A stretch of 64,000 nucleotides of DNA, from contig NZ_JPRM01000028.1 of NCBI RefSeq assembly GCF_000737695.1, forward strand, positions 1-64,000. Direction: 5' to 3'. Numbering within the stretch: position 1 is the stretch's first letter; every line of letters starts with the position of its first letter. This document shows positions 32,772-41,745 of this stretch, one piece after another. A program made the position numbers and the translations under genes. Source of the DNA: Flavobacterium hydatis. GTDB taxonomy: Bacteria > Bacteroidota > Bacteroidia > Flavobacteriales > Flavobacteriaceae. The notes under the pieces were generated by a model that saw only the letters and a list, made by a program, of their open reading frames with translations, was not told the origin of the DNA and made no database searches.

Positions 32772-33560
32772 TTAAACTTTTCCTAAAGTATATAATTGAT
32801 CCATTGTAGGACTTGGACTTCCGCCTTCAGGTTCAAGAGTGATTCCAAAAGCTTCAGCATAACCCGTATTTTCAACCTTGAATATTTTTTGATTATTAGA
32901 GTCAAAGTCAGTTAATAAACCAATGCTTGTAGGAGTAAGTGCAGGACTTAGTTTTAAAGCCCAAACCTGATATACTTTACCTTTTGGAGGTTTTGGCAAT
33001 CCAGCAGCATCAATATAAGTTACTTTAGTATCCTTATTCCAATACGCTTTAGCAAAAGAATGTGGTGCAACAGCTTGTCCGCCTAGTGTAACCCCAGTAT
33101 TTTTTATATCCCTTACAATCGACAAGTTTTTTTCGGTGATTTTGCTTTCTTGGTCTAAGAGCGCATATTCACTTTTTAATTTATCTTTTTCCGTACCCAC
33201 AACTTCTATTGCTTGTTTAGTTTGGCTAAGTTGCACATACTGGTAAGCAAAACCTAATAAGAAAAGTACAGCTGCAGCCCAGCCCACATATTGAGACCAA
33301 GTAGAAGCTGGTTTCATATCGACAACTTTGCCGTGTTTAAGTTCTAGTTTAGCTTTAATTTTTTCAAAATTAGCTACCGAATGAAAAGGAGAAAAACTAG
33401 ATGATAATGCTACTATTGCTTTCTCAATAGCAATAATCTCATCGTTAATTTCGTCATGTTTTTTAGCCATTGCGGCCACTTCTATGCTTTCGGACTCAGT
33501 AAGTAATCCATAAACATAAAGCTCCAAAATCCCTGATTCTATATATTCTTTTGTTTCCAT
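32772..33560 (-). CDS. Anti-sigma factor, RskA type
   Basis: The 262-residue protein has a cytoplasmic N-terminal part (IESGILELYVYGLLTESESIEV, the usual anti-sigma opening), one membrane helix (about residues 88-108), a coiled-coil stretch, and a C-terminal RskA-like domain with KAYWNKDTKVTYIDAAGLPKPPKGKVYQVWAL and FGITLEPEGGSP. Such proteins hold an ECF sigma factor inactive until a signal outside the membrane is received. Its start overlaps the sigma stop by one base. The neighbouring sigma factor is its expected partner. Confidence 0.88.
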   Translation of the reverse strand: METKEYIESGILELYVYGLLTESESIEVAAMAKKHDEINDEIIAIEKAIVALSSSFSPFHSVANFEKIKAKLELKHGKVVDMKPASTWSQYVGWAAAVLFLLGFAYQYVQLSQTKQAIEVVGTEKDKLKSEYALLDQESKITEKNLSIVRDIKNTGVTLGGQAVAPHSFAKAYWNKDTKVTYIDAAGLPKPPKGKVYQVWALKLSPALTPTSIGLLTDFDSNNQKIFKVENTGYAEAFGITLEPEGGSPSPTMDQLYTLGKV

Positions 33561-34090
33561 TATAATTTCAAATAAATTCGTAAGTCGTTAATACAATTTC
33601 TGTTTTGCGTTTTAATCGTTCCCAAAGGCATCGCAAGCTCTTCCGAAGCTTCTTGTTGCGTATATCCTTTAAAGAATAATAAATCAATTATAGCAATACA
33701 TTTAGGTTTAAGTTTTTTTACAAACTCATGAATACCAATAGTATCTATTTTATTAACGAGTTTGTTACTGTCGTCTAGTAGATGTACGAAATTATCTGAA
33801 GAAAGGTTTTTTTGACTGTTATTGAAATTTTTTGAACGAAGTTTATCGATAGATGTATTCCTAGCAATATTAAGGATCCAGGTATAAAACCGACCTTTAC
33901 TTTCGTGGTAAGAATCGATGTTTTTCCAAATTTTAACAAATACTTCCTGAAGCACATCTTCGGCTTCTTCTCTATTTTTTATAAGAACATTAATTACCGC
34001 AAATAAACTTTTAGAATACATATCATATAGATAAGTAAAAGCCTTTTCGTCTTTCTTATAAATTAATACTAATAACTCCTCTTGACTCAT
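33560..34090 (-). CDS. ECF RNA polymerase sigma factor
   Basis: The 176-residue protein has region 2 (FTYLYDMYSKSLFAVI, EEAEDVLQEVFVKIWKNI, RFYTWILNIARNTSIDKLR) and region 4 (LLFFKGYTQQEASEELAMPLGTIKTQNR). It lacks regions 1 and 3, as ECF factors do. The RskA-type partner immediately downstream suggests an extracytoplasmic stress response. It sits divergently from the TonB receptor gene across a 582-bp gap. Confidence 0.9.
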   Translation of the reverse strand: MSQEELLVLIYKKDEKAFTYLYDMYSKSLFAVINVLIKNREEAEDVLQEVFVKIWKNIDSYHESKGRFYTWILNIARNTSIDKLRSKNFNNSQKNLSSDNFVHLLDDSNKLVNKIDTIGIHEFVKKLKPKCIAIIDLLFFKGYTQQEASEELAMPLGTIKTQNRNCINDLRIYLKL

Positions 34091-34302
34091 ATTCTGTAGA
34101 TTTAGGGTGAATAAACGTGTACATTTCAGTTTATAAACTGCAAATATTATAAATGTTGGTATAAATATAATTCAAAAAATTAAAGGAATTGTAATTTATT
34201 TCTAACAAGAATGCTTTGTAAATACTTAATAAATAAAATATTAACTTTTTTCATTTTTTTAAAACCAAACATAAACTAATCTCGTATATAGAAAATAATG
34301 AA

Positions 34303-34327
34303 GGTCTAAATGGGGGATAATTTAGCC
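34303..34327 (+). promoter_or_regulatory. Hairpin 1 with GGGGGATA loop
   Basis: GG-T-CTAAAT pairs with ATTTAGCC around the 8-base loop GGGGGATA, with one bulged T. The loop is identical to that of hairpin 2 at 34388-34414, while the stem sequences differ. Confidence 0.5.
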
Positions 34328-34387
34328 TTAAATATTTGTTTTTTAATCAGGGATAGGTTTCCATTCTAATGTATTTAGGATAGAAGT

Positions 34388-34414
34388 GGTAAATATGGGG
34401 GATAATATTTTACC
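34388..34414 (+). promoter_or_regulatory. Hairpin 2 with GGGGGATA loop
   Basis: GGTAAATAT pairs with ATATTTTACC (one bulged T) around GGGGGATA. It lies 60 bases after hairpin 1 and 258 bases before the receptor start. Confidence 0.5.
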
Positions 34415-34672
34415 ATTTCTACAAGAGCAGATGAGGGAACGAATTTGGAAACCTTTTCCTAATTAAATTACATTCTACTTCAAAATTCCAATTCCTAAAA
34501 AGTTGAATTTAACCACAAAACGCTTAAAGTAAAGTCATTAATGTCGTTTTAGGCTTTAAATTAAAGTTTGGCTTGGCAATGAGATATAAAAAGAATATTT
34601 TTGTCTGAAATGTAAGAATAATCAATTGAAAATCTTACACGCAAAAACAATTCAGATTATAAAATCCCCCTC

Positions 34673-36886
34673 ATGAAGAAATACCTACTAATACTCCTGA
34701 TGGCTTTCGGAGCAAACAGTTACAGTCAAATTTTAAAAGGTATTGTGGTTGACGTAAACGGAAACGCTATTGAAAATGCCTATATTTTTAATACAAAATC
34801 CGAAAGTCATGCACATACAAACGAAATCGGAAACTTTAGTATCGAGAAATCTACCATTGGAGATGTTTTAAAAGTTAGTGCTTTAGGATATAAAAAGATA
34901 ATATATACAATATCCGAATCGGAGATTATAGTAACATTAGAAGACGATAGTTTTAAACTAGACGAAGTTGTAATTCAGCCTAAATTATTAGCAATGAATG
35001 TAATTTCGAAGATAGATTTGGAGGTAACTCCAGTAAATTCTTCGCAAGAAATTTTACGTAAAGTTCCAGGATTATTTATTGGGCAGCATGCAGGAGGAGG
35101 TAAAGCAGAGCAAATGTTTTTAAGAGGTTTTGATATTGACCACGGAACCGATATTGCAATTACAGTTGATGGAATGCCGGTAAATATGGTTTCGCATGCA
35201 CACGGACAAGGATATTCAGATTTGCATTTTGTGATTCCCGAAACAGTAGATAAAATAGATTTTGGTAAAGGAGCATATTATGCTAATAAAGGCGACTTTG
35301 CAACAACAGGATATGTTGATTTTAAAACCAAAGACAGATTAGAAAATAGTAGTATAGGTGTAGAAGTAGGACAGTTTAATACCTTTAGAACAGTTGGATT
35401 GTTTGACTTGTTAGGAAAACAAAAAAAGCAAAGTGCTTACATCGCTACCGAATACATTATTACCGACGGACCTTTTGATTCTCCTCAAAATTTTAATAGA
35501 GTAAACTTATTAGGTAAATATTCGGCAATACTAGAAGATAATAGCAAAATATCGATTTTGGCTTCCCGTTTTTCAAGTAAATGGGATGCATCAGGGCAAA
35601 TACCACAACGATTGGTAGATCAAGGGATCATTTCGAGATTTGGATCTGTTGATGATACAGAAGGAGGAAATACATCGAGAACCAATTTTAACGCTTCACT
35701 TCATAAACCAATTGACGAAAATACATTCTTAAAAGCCAATGCTTTTTATACCAATTATGAGTTTGAATTGTACTCGAATTTTACCTTTTTCCTAAACGAT
35801 CCAGTAAACGGAGATCAGATTAAGCAAAAAGAAAACAGAGATATTTATGGAATGAATGCCGAATTGAATAAAAAAGTTAAAACTGATAAATTAGATTTAG
35901 GATTTCAATTAGGAGTAGGATTTCGTACAGATGCTACGACCGATTCTGAACTTTCGCATACATTAAACAGAAGAACCGTTTTAGAAGAAATTAAATTAGG
36001 AGATATCGATGAGTCTAATATTTTTACTTATTTAAACTCAGAGATAAACATTGGGAAATTAATTATAAACCCAGCCGTAAGAGTCGATTATTTTAAGTTT
36101 AATTATCAGGATAAGTTATCGGTAGATTACAAAACACAATCAGAGAATAAAGTGAGAGTTTCGCCTAAGCTTAATTTTATTTATACACAAAACAATAATT
36201 TGCAATATTATCTAAAATCAGGAGTTGGTTTTCACTCTAATGATACTAGAGTAGTAGTAGCTAATAAAGGAACAGATATCCTACCAATTTCGATAGGAGC
36301 AGATTTAGGAACAATCTGGAAACCTTTGCCTAATTTAATAGTAAACTCGGCTTTATGGTATTTATATCTACAACAAGAGTTTGTATATGTTGGCGATGCA
36401 GGAATTGTTGAACCAAGCGGAAAAACAAGACGTATGGGAGTAGATTTAGGTTTGCGTTACCAATTAAACCAATGGTTCTATTTTGACTTTGATGGAAATT
36501 ATACTTACGCTCGTAGCATAGATGAACCTAAGGGAGAAAACTATATTCCGCTAGCGCCAGATTTTACAACAACAGGAGGATTAAGTTTTCATAAATGGAA
36601 TGGGTTTTCTGGAGGAATACGTTACCGTTATTTAAAAAATCGACCTGCAAATGAAGATAATTCTATTGTAGCCAATGGATATTTTGTATGCGATATGAAT
36701 TTGAACTATGATTATAAAAAAATCACATTCGGAGTTTCAATCGATAACTTATTTAATACAGCATGGAATGAAACCCAGTTTGCAACCGAATCAAGATTAA
36801 AAAATGAGCCAGAAAGTGTCGAAGAAATACATTTTACTCCAGGAACACCTTTCTTTATGAAAGGAAGAATTATCTACAAATTTTAA
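34673..36886 (+). CDS. TonB-dependent outer-membrane receptor
   Basis: The 737-residue protein has a signal peptide (YLLILLMAFGANSYSQ) and an N-terminal carboxypeptidase-regulatory-like domain (about 20-100: GIVVDVNGNAIENAYIFN). A plug domain follows (about 115-220) with EILRKVPGLFIGQHAGGGKAEQMFLRGFDIDHGTDIA, then a barrel ending in F. The plug bears the His-rich MVSHAHGQGYSDLHF, which may touch a metal or metal complex. Substrate not determined. It lacks a SusD partner, so it is probably not a glycan transporter. It is divergent from an ECF sigma gene, though a regulatory link is only suggestive. Confidence 0.88.
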   Translation: MKKYLLILLMAFGANSYSQILKGIVVDVNGNAIENAYIFNTKSESHAHTNEIGNFSIEKSTIGDVLKVSALGYKKIIYTISESEIIVTLEDDSFKLDEVVIQPKLLAMNVISKIDLEVTPVNSSQEILRKVPGLFIGQHAGGGKAEQMFLRGFDIDHGTDIAITVDGMPVNMVSHAHGQGYSDLHFVIPETVDKIDFGKGAYYANKGDFATTGYVDFKTKDRLENSSIGVEVGQFNTFRTVGLFDLLGKQKKQSAYIATEYIITDGPFDSPQNFNRVNLLGKYSAILEDNSKISILASRFSSKWDASGQIPQRLVDQGIISRFGSVDDTEGGNTSRTNFNASLHKPIDENTFLKANAFYTNYEFELYSNFTFFLNDPVNGDQIKQKENRDIYGMNAELNKKVKTDKLDLGFQLGVGFRTDATTDSELSHTLNRRTVLEEIKLGDIDESNIFTYLNSEINIGKLIINPAVRVDYFKFNYQDKLSVDYKTQSENKVRVSPKLNFIYTQNNNLQYYLKSGVGFHSNDTRVVVANKGTDILPISIGADLGTIWKPLPNLIVNSALWYLYLQQEFVYVGDAGIVEPSGKTRRMGVDLGLRYQLNQWFYFDFDGNYTYARSIDEPKGENYIPLAPDFTTTGGLSFHKWNGFSGGIRYRYLKNRPANEDNSIVANGYFVCDMNLNYDYKKITFGVSIDNLFNTAWNETQFATESRLKNEPESVEEIHFTPGTPFFMKGRIIYKF

Positions 36887-37030
36887 TAATATAACTTAAT
36901 TGATTTTTTATAAAGCCTAATGTTTATAGCGTTAGGCTTCTTTGATTAATTAACAATTGTTCATCATAAAATAAAGTGAAGAAGGAAATCAGGTAAATCA
37001 AATTTGATTAATTTTATAAAAAATTTAATT

Positions 37031-37618
37031 ATGAAAAATATATTGTTTCTATTCTGTGGAGTTATGTTTTTATTTAGCTGTCAGAATCAAGCACAAACCA
37101 AAAAAAATAAAAACAGCAAAAGCGAAAACGTCATGGAAAAACAAACCATTTATCAGTTTAAAGTAGAAGATTTAACAGGGAATCAGTTTGATTTTGCTTC
37201 TTTAAAAGGAAAAAAGATTATGATTGTAAATACAGCTTCAAAATGTGGATTAACACCGCAATACAAAGATTTAGAGGCAATTTACAAAGAATATAAAGAT
37301 AAAGGTTTTGTAATTGTTGGGTTCCCTGCAAATAACTTTGCATCACAAGAACCAGGTACAAACGAAGAAATTGGCGCTTTTTGCCAACAAAATTACGGCG
37401 TTACTTTTCCTATGATGGACAAAATCTCGGTAAAAGGAGATGATATGAACGAAGTATATAAGTTCTTAACTCAAAAATCTAAAAACGGAGTGCAAGACTC
37501 AGAAGTAGAGTGGAACTTTCAGAAATATCTAATAAACGAAAAAGGAGAATTAGTAAAAGTAATTCATCCTAAAACGTTGCCTACAGATCCAGAAATTATC
37601 AATTGGATTAAAAGCTAA
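37031..37618 (+). CDS. Glutathione-peroxidase-type peroxidase, lipoprotein
   Basis: With the start at MKNILFLF the protein has 195 residues. It has a lipoprotein signal (FLFSC, C17), then the thiol peroxidase fold with NTASKCGLTPQY (C72 as peroxidatic cysteine in place of selenocysteine), FPANNFASQEPGTNEEI with the catalytic glutamine, and the WNFQKYLI tryptophan-asparagine pair. The role is reduction of hydroperoxides in the envelope. An upstream in-frame TTG at 37004 is possible, but the lipoprotein signal fits the ATG at 37031. Confidence 0.88.
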   Translation: MKNILFLFCGVMFLFSCQNQAQTKKNKNSKSENVMEKQTIYQFKVEDLTGNQFDFASLKGKKIMIVNTASKCGLTPQYKDLEAIYKEYKDKGFVIVGFPANNFASQEPGTNEEIGAFCQQNYGVTFPMMDKISVKGDDMNEVYKFLTQKSKNGVQDSEVEWNFQKYLINEKGELVKVIHPKTLPTDPEIINWIKS

Positions 37619-37641
37619 CAAACGTTAAAAAAAATAAATAG

Positions 37642-37676
37642 AAAGCGATTTTCAAGACATTGAAAATCGCTTTTTG
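37642..37676 (+). terminator. Terminator after peroxidase gene
   Basis: AAAGCGATTTTCA and TGAAAATCGCTTT form a stem followed by Ts. The same 11-base stem sequence recurs in the terminator at 38946-38980. Confidence 0.85.
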
Positions 37677-37711
37677 TTGCTGTAAAGTTTATTTTTCATA
37701 CTTTTAAAACT

Positions 37712-38293
37712 ATGTTTGAATCATTACGCAAAAATATAGCAAGGCATATAGAAATTACCGATACCGAGTTTGAAATCTTCAGAGGTTATTTTCACCCAAT
37801 TTCAATAAAAAAGAGAGACTTTTTACTCAAAGAAGGTGCAATATGTACTTTTGAAGCTTTTGTTACCAAAGGATGCTTCCGTATTTATTATACTGGAGAA
37901 TCTGGGAGTGAACAAATCTTATACTTTGCCATCGAGGATTGGTGGGCAACAGATATTGACAGCTTTATGAATCAGGTTCCATCGATTCTAACCATAGAAG
38001 CTTTAGAGGATTGTGAGGTATTAATTATATCAAAGAAAGATAAAGACAATTTATATAATCAATTACCAATTGTAGAGAAATTGTTTCGAATCATGAATCA
38101 AAAAACACTAGTAGCTTTCCAACGCCGACTTATTTCATCTCACGGACAAACGGCAGATAAACGATATCTGGAATTTTTAGAAAAATACCCATCCTTAGAA
38201 CAACGCATTACGCAACAACAAATAGCGGCTTATCTAGGAATCTCGCATGAGTTTTTGAGTAAAATTCGAAAGAAAATGCATAAAAGTGAATGA
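37712..38293 (+). CDS. Crp/Fnr family transcriptional regulator
   Basis: The 193-residue protein has a cyclic-nucleotide-binding-like domain (ISIKKRDFLLKEGAICTFEAFVTKGCFRIYY, SEQILYFAIEDWWATD) and a C-terminal helix-turn-helix (RITQQQIAAYLGISHEFLSKIRK). No Fnr-type cysteine cluster is present. It is directly upstream of the isochorismatase-like gene with an 88-base gap and may regulate it. It is a second paralogue in the window (compare 6087-6677). Confidence 0.88.
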   Translation: MFESLRKNIARHIEITDTEFEIFRGYFHPISIKKRDFLLKEGAICTFEAFVTKGCFRIYYTGESGSEQILYFAIEDWWATDIDSFMNQVPSILTIEALEDCEVLIISKKDKDNLYNQLPIVEKLFRIMNQKTLVAFQRRLISSHGQTADKRYLEFLEKYPSLEQRITQQQIAAYLGISHEFLSKIRKKMHKSE

Positions 38294-38381
38294 TTGTTAT
38301 AGAAGTGCTTTTTTGAACTAGTTCAAAATTTTCCGGATTGTTGCATGTTACTTTTGCTAAATAAACTTAAACATTGTAATT

Positions 38382-38936
38382 ATGAAAAAAGCACTTGTAC
38401 TTATCGATATTCAAAATGATTATTTTGATAACGGAAATCACGTTTTATATCAGCCAGAAATAGCCTCGGGTAATGCCAAAAAGATACTAGAATATTCTCG
38501 TGAGAATAAAATAGATATTATTCATATTCAGCATTTATCTATGAATCAAGGTGCTGATTTCTTTTTGCCAGATACCAAAGGGGCAGAAATACATAAAGAT
38601 GTTACACCGATTAATGAAGAGAAAGTAATTGTAAAGCATTATCCTAATAGTTTTCGTGATACAGAATTACATCAATATCTTACCGAAAAAGGGATTACCG
38701 AGTTACTTATTTGCGGAATGATGACCGATGTATGTGTGGCAACAACGGTAAGAGCAGCGATGGATTTAGGATATACAACAACAGTTATAGGAGATGCCTG
38801 CGCTACCGAAGACCGTATGCTTTATGGTAAAACAATTCCAGCAAAACAAATACATGAATCCTATCTAGCAGGATTAACAGCCTTGGGTAATTTATATGCA
38901 ACGGTATTAACTACACAAGAATATCTAGATAAATAA
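38382..38936 (+). CDS. Isochorismatase-like cysteine hydrolase
   Basis: The 184-residue protein shows the isochorismatase-family catalytic triad context: LVLIDIQNDYFDNG (Asp), VKHYPNSFRDTELHQYL (Lys), and LLICGMMTDVCVATTVRAAMDLGY (Cys). The family covers nicotinamidases, ureidoacrylate hydrolases and related amidases; the substrate is not clear. It follows a Crp/Fnr regulator, a common pairing in Flavobacteria, and ends in a strong terminator. Confidence 0.85.
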   Translation: MKKALVLIDIQNDYFDNGNHVLYQPEIASGNAKKILEYSRENKIDIIHIQHLSMNQGADFFLPDTKGAEIHKDVTPINEEKVIVKHYPNSFRDTELHQYLTEKGITELLICGMMTDVCVATTVRAAMDLGYTTTVIGDACATEDRMLYGKTIPAKQIHESYLAGLTALGNLYATVLTTQEYLDK

Positions 38937-38945
38937 TTGACTAAA

Positions 38946-38980
38946 CAGCGATTTTCATTAATTTGAAAATCGCTTTTTTA
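38946..38980 (+). terminator. Terminator after isochorismatase-like gene
   Basis: AGCGATTTTCA and TGAAAATCGCT form a perfect 11-bp stem followed by a T-run. It has the same stem as the terminator at 37642 and could also serve the convergent gene at 38996. Confidence 0.85.
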
Positions 38981-38995
38981 TTGGAGTAAATTTTG

Positions 38996-39913
38996 TTATT
39001 CGTTTAAGAAACTAATAATTCTGTTTTCAATTGTAGGTTCAGTATCAGAATGCCCAGCATCTTCAATATATAAGATAGAATTATTTAATTTTTCATGTAA
39101 TTCCTGAGCATATTCTATTGGGCAAATCAAATCTTTTTCGCCGTGAATTATAGTTACAGGAATGTTACCTAACTTATCTGTGTTTTTGATAATAAAGTTC
39201 TCCTCAATAAAACAATTATTACTAAGATAATGCGCCTCTAATATTGACAGCGAGTGATAAGGAATTTGTTTTATAATAGTATCAATTTCTTGATCTGATA
39301 AGCTTCTTTTAAAAATAGATATTTCATAGAAAGCCCATTCGTAAGAATAAAATTCCTTGTCTTCATCAGTCCCATTAAGCATTTTATCTAGATAATATTC
39401 AGATATTTTTAGAGAAGAATCTAAAGGGACATTATTCTTAAATCGATTCAATTCTTTTGGGTACTTATCCTTAATGTCACCATTAGTAAAATGGTCAATG
39501 GATTTTTTATCACCCAAAAAAATTGCTCTTAGTAATAAAGAATTAACCCTTTCAGGATTCAGGATGGCGTACACAAGGCTTAAAGTTGTTCCCCATGAAC
39601 CTCCAAAAATATTAATTTTATCAATATTTAGATGATTTAAGAGCTTATTGATATCATCTACTAAATATGGGGTATTATTTTCCTCTATACAGCCAAAAGG
39701 TTTACTTCTAGAAGAACCTCTTTGGTCAAAAAAAATCACTTTGTGTCTTTTAAAATCAAAAAAACGTTTGTCATTTTCTGAAAAGCCAGCCCCAGGACCA
39801 CCGTGAACAAATAAATAACAATCACCATTTATGTTTCCGCAAACTTCATAGTATATTTTATGAAGATTGCTAACCTCCAATAATCCCTTTTCGATAATAT
39901 TATCTTGTATCAA
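38996..39913 (-). CDS. Alpha/beta hydrolase, proline iminopeptidase-like
   Basis: The 305-residue protein has the oxyanion motif FVHGGPGAGF (residues about 35-44), the FFDQRGSSRSKPFG segment, the nucleophile elbow GGSWGTT (S106), the acid at HGEKDLICP and the catalytic histidine at AGHSD. The HGGPG and GGSWG pair is typical of prolyl aminopeptidases of the S33 family. The start codon appears to be TTG at 39913, as no suitable ATG exists before the HGGPG motif. It lies 7 bases downstream of the GNAT gene, so an operon is likely. Confidence 0.85.
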   Translation of the reverse strand: MIQDNIIEKGLLEVSNLHKIYYEVCGNINGDCYLFVHGGPGAGFSENDKRFFDFKRHKVIFFDQRGSSRSKPFGCIEENNTPYLVDDINKLLNHLNIDKINIFGGSWGTTLSLVYAILNPERVNSLLLRAIFLGDKKSIDHFTNGDIKDKYPKELNRFKNNVPLDSSLKISEYYLDKMLNGTDEDKEFYSYEWAFYEISIFKRSLSDQEIDTIIKQIPYHSLSILEAHYLSNNCFIEENFIIKNTDKLGNIPVTIIHGEKDLICPIEYAQELHEKLNNSILYIEDAGHSDTEPTIENRIISFLNE

Positions 39914-39920
39914 TAGGTTA

Positions 39921-40418
39921 TTATTTAAGAATTAATTGCATGAAAACCAAATCTAGCCAATGGTCGAATTTATAACCAACTTCGCGAATAGTTCCAGTTG
40001 CAACAAATCCGAACTTTTCATGAAAAGTAATACTTCCTGCATTATCGGCATCAATGGCGCCAATCATTACATGATATCCTTGTTCTTTTGCGAGCCGAAT
40101 TAATTCAGTCAATAATTTAGAACCAATGCCTTTACCAATTGTATTTTCTGTAACGTACACAGAATGCTCTACGGTGTATTGATAGCCAATTTTCTCTCTA
40201 AACGGACCATAATTACCAAAACCAATAACTTCACCGTCTAGCTCAGCTACAATAACAGGCAGGTTTTTGGCATTTTTATCCTCAAACCATTTCTGCTGAA
40301 CATCGATAGTCTGGATTTCGTAGCTATAATTAGCAGTAGTATGTAAAATAGAATGATTAACAATATCAAGAATTTTTTCTAAATCTTGAGAATTGGCTTG
40401 TCGAATTATAACAGACAT
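39921..40418 (-). CDS. GNAT family N-acetyltransferase
   Basis: The 165-residue protein has the acetyl-CoA binding region VYVTENTIGKGIGSKLLTELIRLAKEQGYHVMIGAIDADNAGSITFHEKFGFVATG. This pattern resembles phosphinothricin-type N-acetyltransferases (Pat/YncA group), which acetylate amino acid analogues. The start at MSVIIRQAN gives the full family length; frames further upstream run back into the preceding gene. It is located between the thioredoxin-like gene and the hydrolase on the same strand. Confidence 0.85.
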   Translation of the reverse strand: MSVIIRQANSQDLEKILDIVNHSILHTTANYSYEIQTIDVQQKWFEDKNAKNLPVIVAELDGEVIGFGNYGPFREKIGYQYTVEHSVYVTENTIGKGIGSKLLTELIRLAKEQGYHVMIGAIDADNAGSITFHEKFGFVATGTIREVGYKFDHWLDLVFMQLILK

Positions 40419-40440
40419 ATAAGTGGTATTATTTATGGTT

Positions 40441-41610
40441 TTATTTAAGTTCAGCAAGTAAAGCATCGGCATCTTTAGAGTCCCAATCCATTTCCTTACA
40501 AATAGCTTTTGCTTTTTTAGCATACACCAAAGCCGATTTTTTATCCTTGATTTTAATATAAAGGCGTGCTAAAAGTAAATTCCCATCATAAGAATCATTC
40601 AAATCTAAAGAACGTTTTACCCATTCTATAGATTTTTTAAGACTTTCAGTATCAGTAATGTTTTTTAAATAGACTTCCCCAATTTCTTTTAGAACACTAG
40701 GAGTATTCCAAACATATTTTTGAGTTCCATCCAGAGTTGTTTTCTTATAATAGTTCCAATTAGTACTTCTTTCTGCAATTGTCAAATCATAAGAAAAAAT
40801 AAGAGAATCAGTTTTCTGAAGACGAATCGTTTTAGCAATTTCCCTTTGTTTATAGTAATTAACAGTATCCAGACTTTCGGTATAAGGGCGAAGTAATTCC
40901 GTAACGATATTAATTATCTTTTTCTCCACACGATCAGGAGAAGCAACGGCTCCAAATTCTTTTTGATGTTGCAATACATATTGAAATTCATGCGACTGAA
41001 TATCGCTTACACCATTGGCAATAATGCGCCAGTTCATTTCGGTAAGCAATTGAGCGTCTGATTGTGTGGCAAGATACGTATGAGTAGCTTTAGATAAATC
41101 GACTCTTTCACGACCTTTTCTCAACGTATTTAAATAAGCCAAACAGTTGTTAGCATTACTAGGATCAGCCATAAATACAGACTCTAGATAAGGCAATTGC
41201 ATTTTAGGATTTAAAGCATTTTTAATTTCGTTTAAAAAATCAGCGGGTTTTATTTCACCCTTCAAATTATATAAAACAGTTTCATTAGCATCAACAATTA
41301 AAAAACTAGGTAGTGATTTAGTATCAAACTTAGCTTTTAAGGCAAGACCTTCCTCTTTTTCAATATCCTTCCAAACACAAACATAATTATCCTTTAAAAA
41401 AGCCATTACAGTAGTATCCTGAAAAGTACTATTTTTCATTACATTACAATGCGGACACCAATTTGCATAAAGCATAATAAAAACAGGTTTATTTTCTTGT
41501 TTAGCCTTTACCAATGCATCTTTGTATGTAATATTATCATGAACAAACTGATTTTGAGCATTTCCGGTATGAATAAAAAGGATAAGCAACGATAGATAAA
41601 TAAAACGCAT
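40441..41610 (-). CDS. Secreted thioredoxin-fold protein with TPR-like tail
   Basis: The 389-residue protein has a signal peptide (FIYLSLLILFIHTGNAQ). A thioredoxin domain follows with ANWCPHCNVM (C52 and C55) and the cis-proline region SLPSFLIVDANETVLY. The C-terminal 200 residues are helical (TPR-like: SIEWVKRSLDLNDSYDGNLLLARLYIKIKDKKSALVYAKKA). It probably acts as a periplasmic disulfide reductase or redox partner. The GNAT gene follows 22 bases later, and a TATATTTG -7 box lies at 41643-41650. Confidence 0.82.
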   Translation of the reverse strand: MRFIYLSLLILFIHTGNAQNQFVHDNITYKDALVKAKQENKPVFIMLYANWCPHCNVMKNSTFQDTTVMAFLKDNYVCVWKDIEKEEGLALKAKFDTKSLPSFLIVDANETVLYNLKGEIKPADFLNEIKNALNPKMQLPYLESVFMADPSNANNCLAYLNTLRKGRERVDLSKATHTYLATQSDAQLLTEMNWRIIANGVSDIQSHEFQYVLQHQKEFGAVASPDRVEKKIINIVTELLRPYTESLDTVNYYKQREIAKTIRLQKTDSLIFSYDLTIAERSTNWNYYKKTTLDGTQKYVWNTPSVLKEIGEVYLKNITDTESLKKSIEWVKRSLDLNDSYDGNLLLARLYIKIKDKKSALVYAKKAKAICKEMDWDSKDADALLAELK

Positions 41611-41642
41611 GATTTTTTTGTTTTTATTAAAGATAATATTTA

Positions 41643-41650
41643 CAAATATA
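41643..41650 (-). promoter_or_regulatory. -7 box for thioredoxin-like gene
   Basis: The coding strand reads TATATTTG (TAnnTTTG), 32 bases before the start codon at 41610. Confidence 0.4.
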
Positions 41651-41716
41651 TTTCCTTTTTCTATAATTAGATGGTAATATATTGTTATTTATACCCTAAA
41701 TCATTTCTGAACTTAC

Positions 41717-41724
41717 TAACTTTG
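41717..41724 (+). promoter_or_regulatory. -7 box for menD
   Basis: TAACTTTG matches the consensus and lies 21 bases ahead of the ATG at 41746. It lies inside an upstream extension of the frame, which argues for the later start. Confidence 0.45.
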
Positions 41725-41745
41725 TACTTCATAATTTCCAAAAAA

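Larger units (their letters stand above)
34091..34672. other. 582-bp divergent intergenic region with two matched hairpins
   Basis: No gene is found. The notable content is a pair of hairpins with identical loops at 34303-34327 and 34388-34414. The remaining sequence is AT-rich and would carry the promoters of both the sigma factor and the TonB receptor. Confidence 0.6.
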
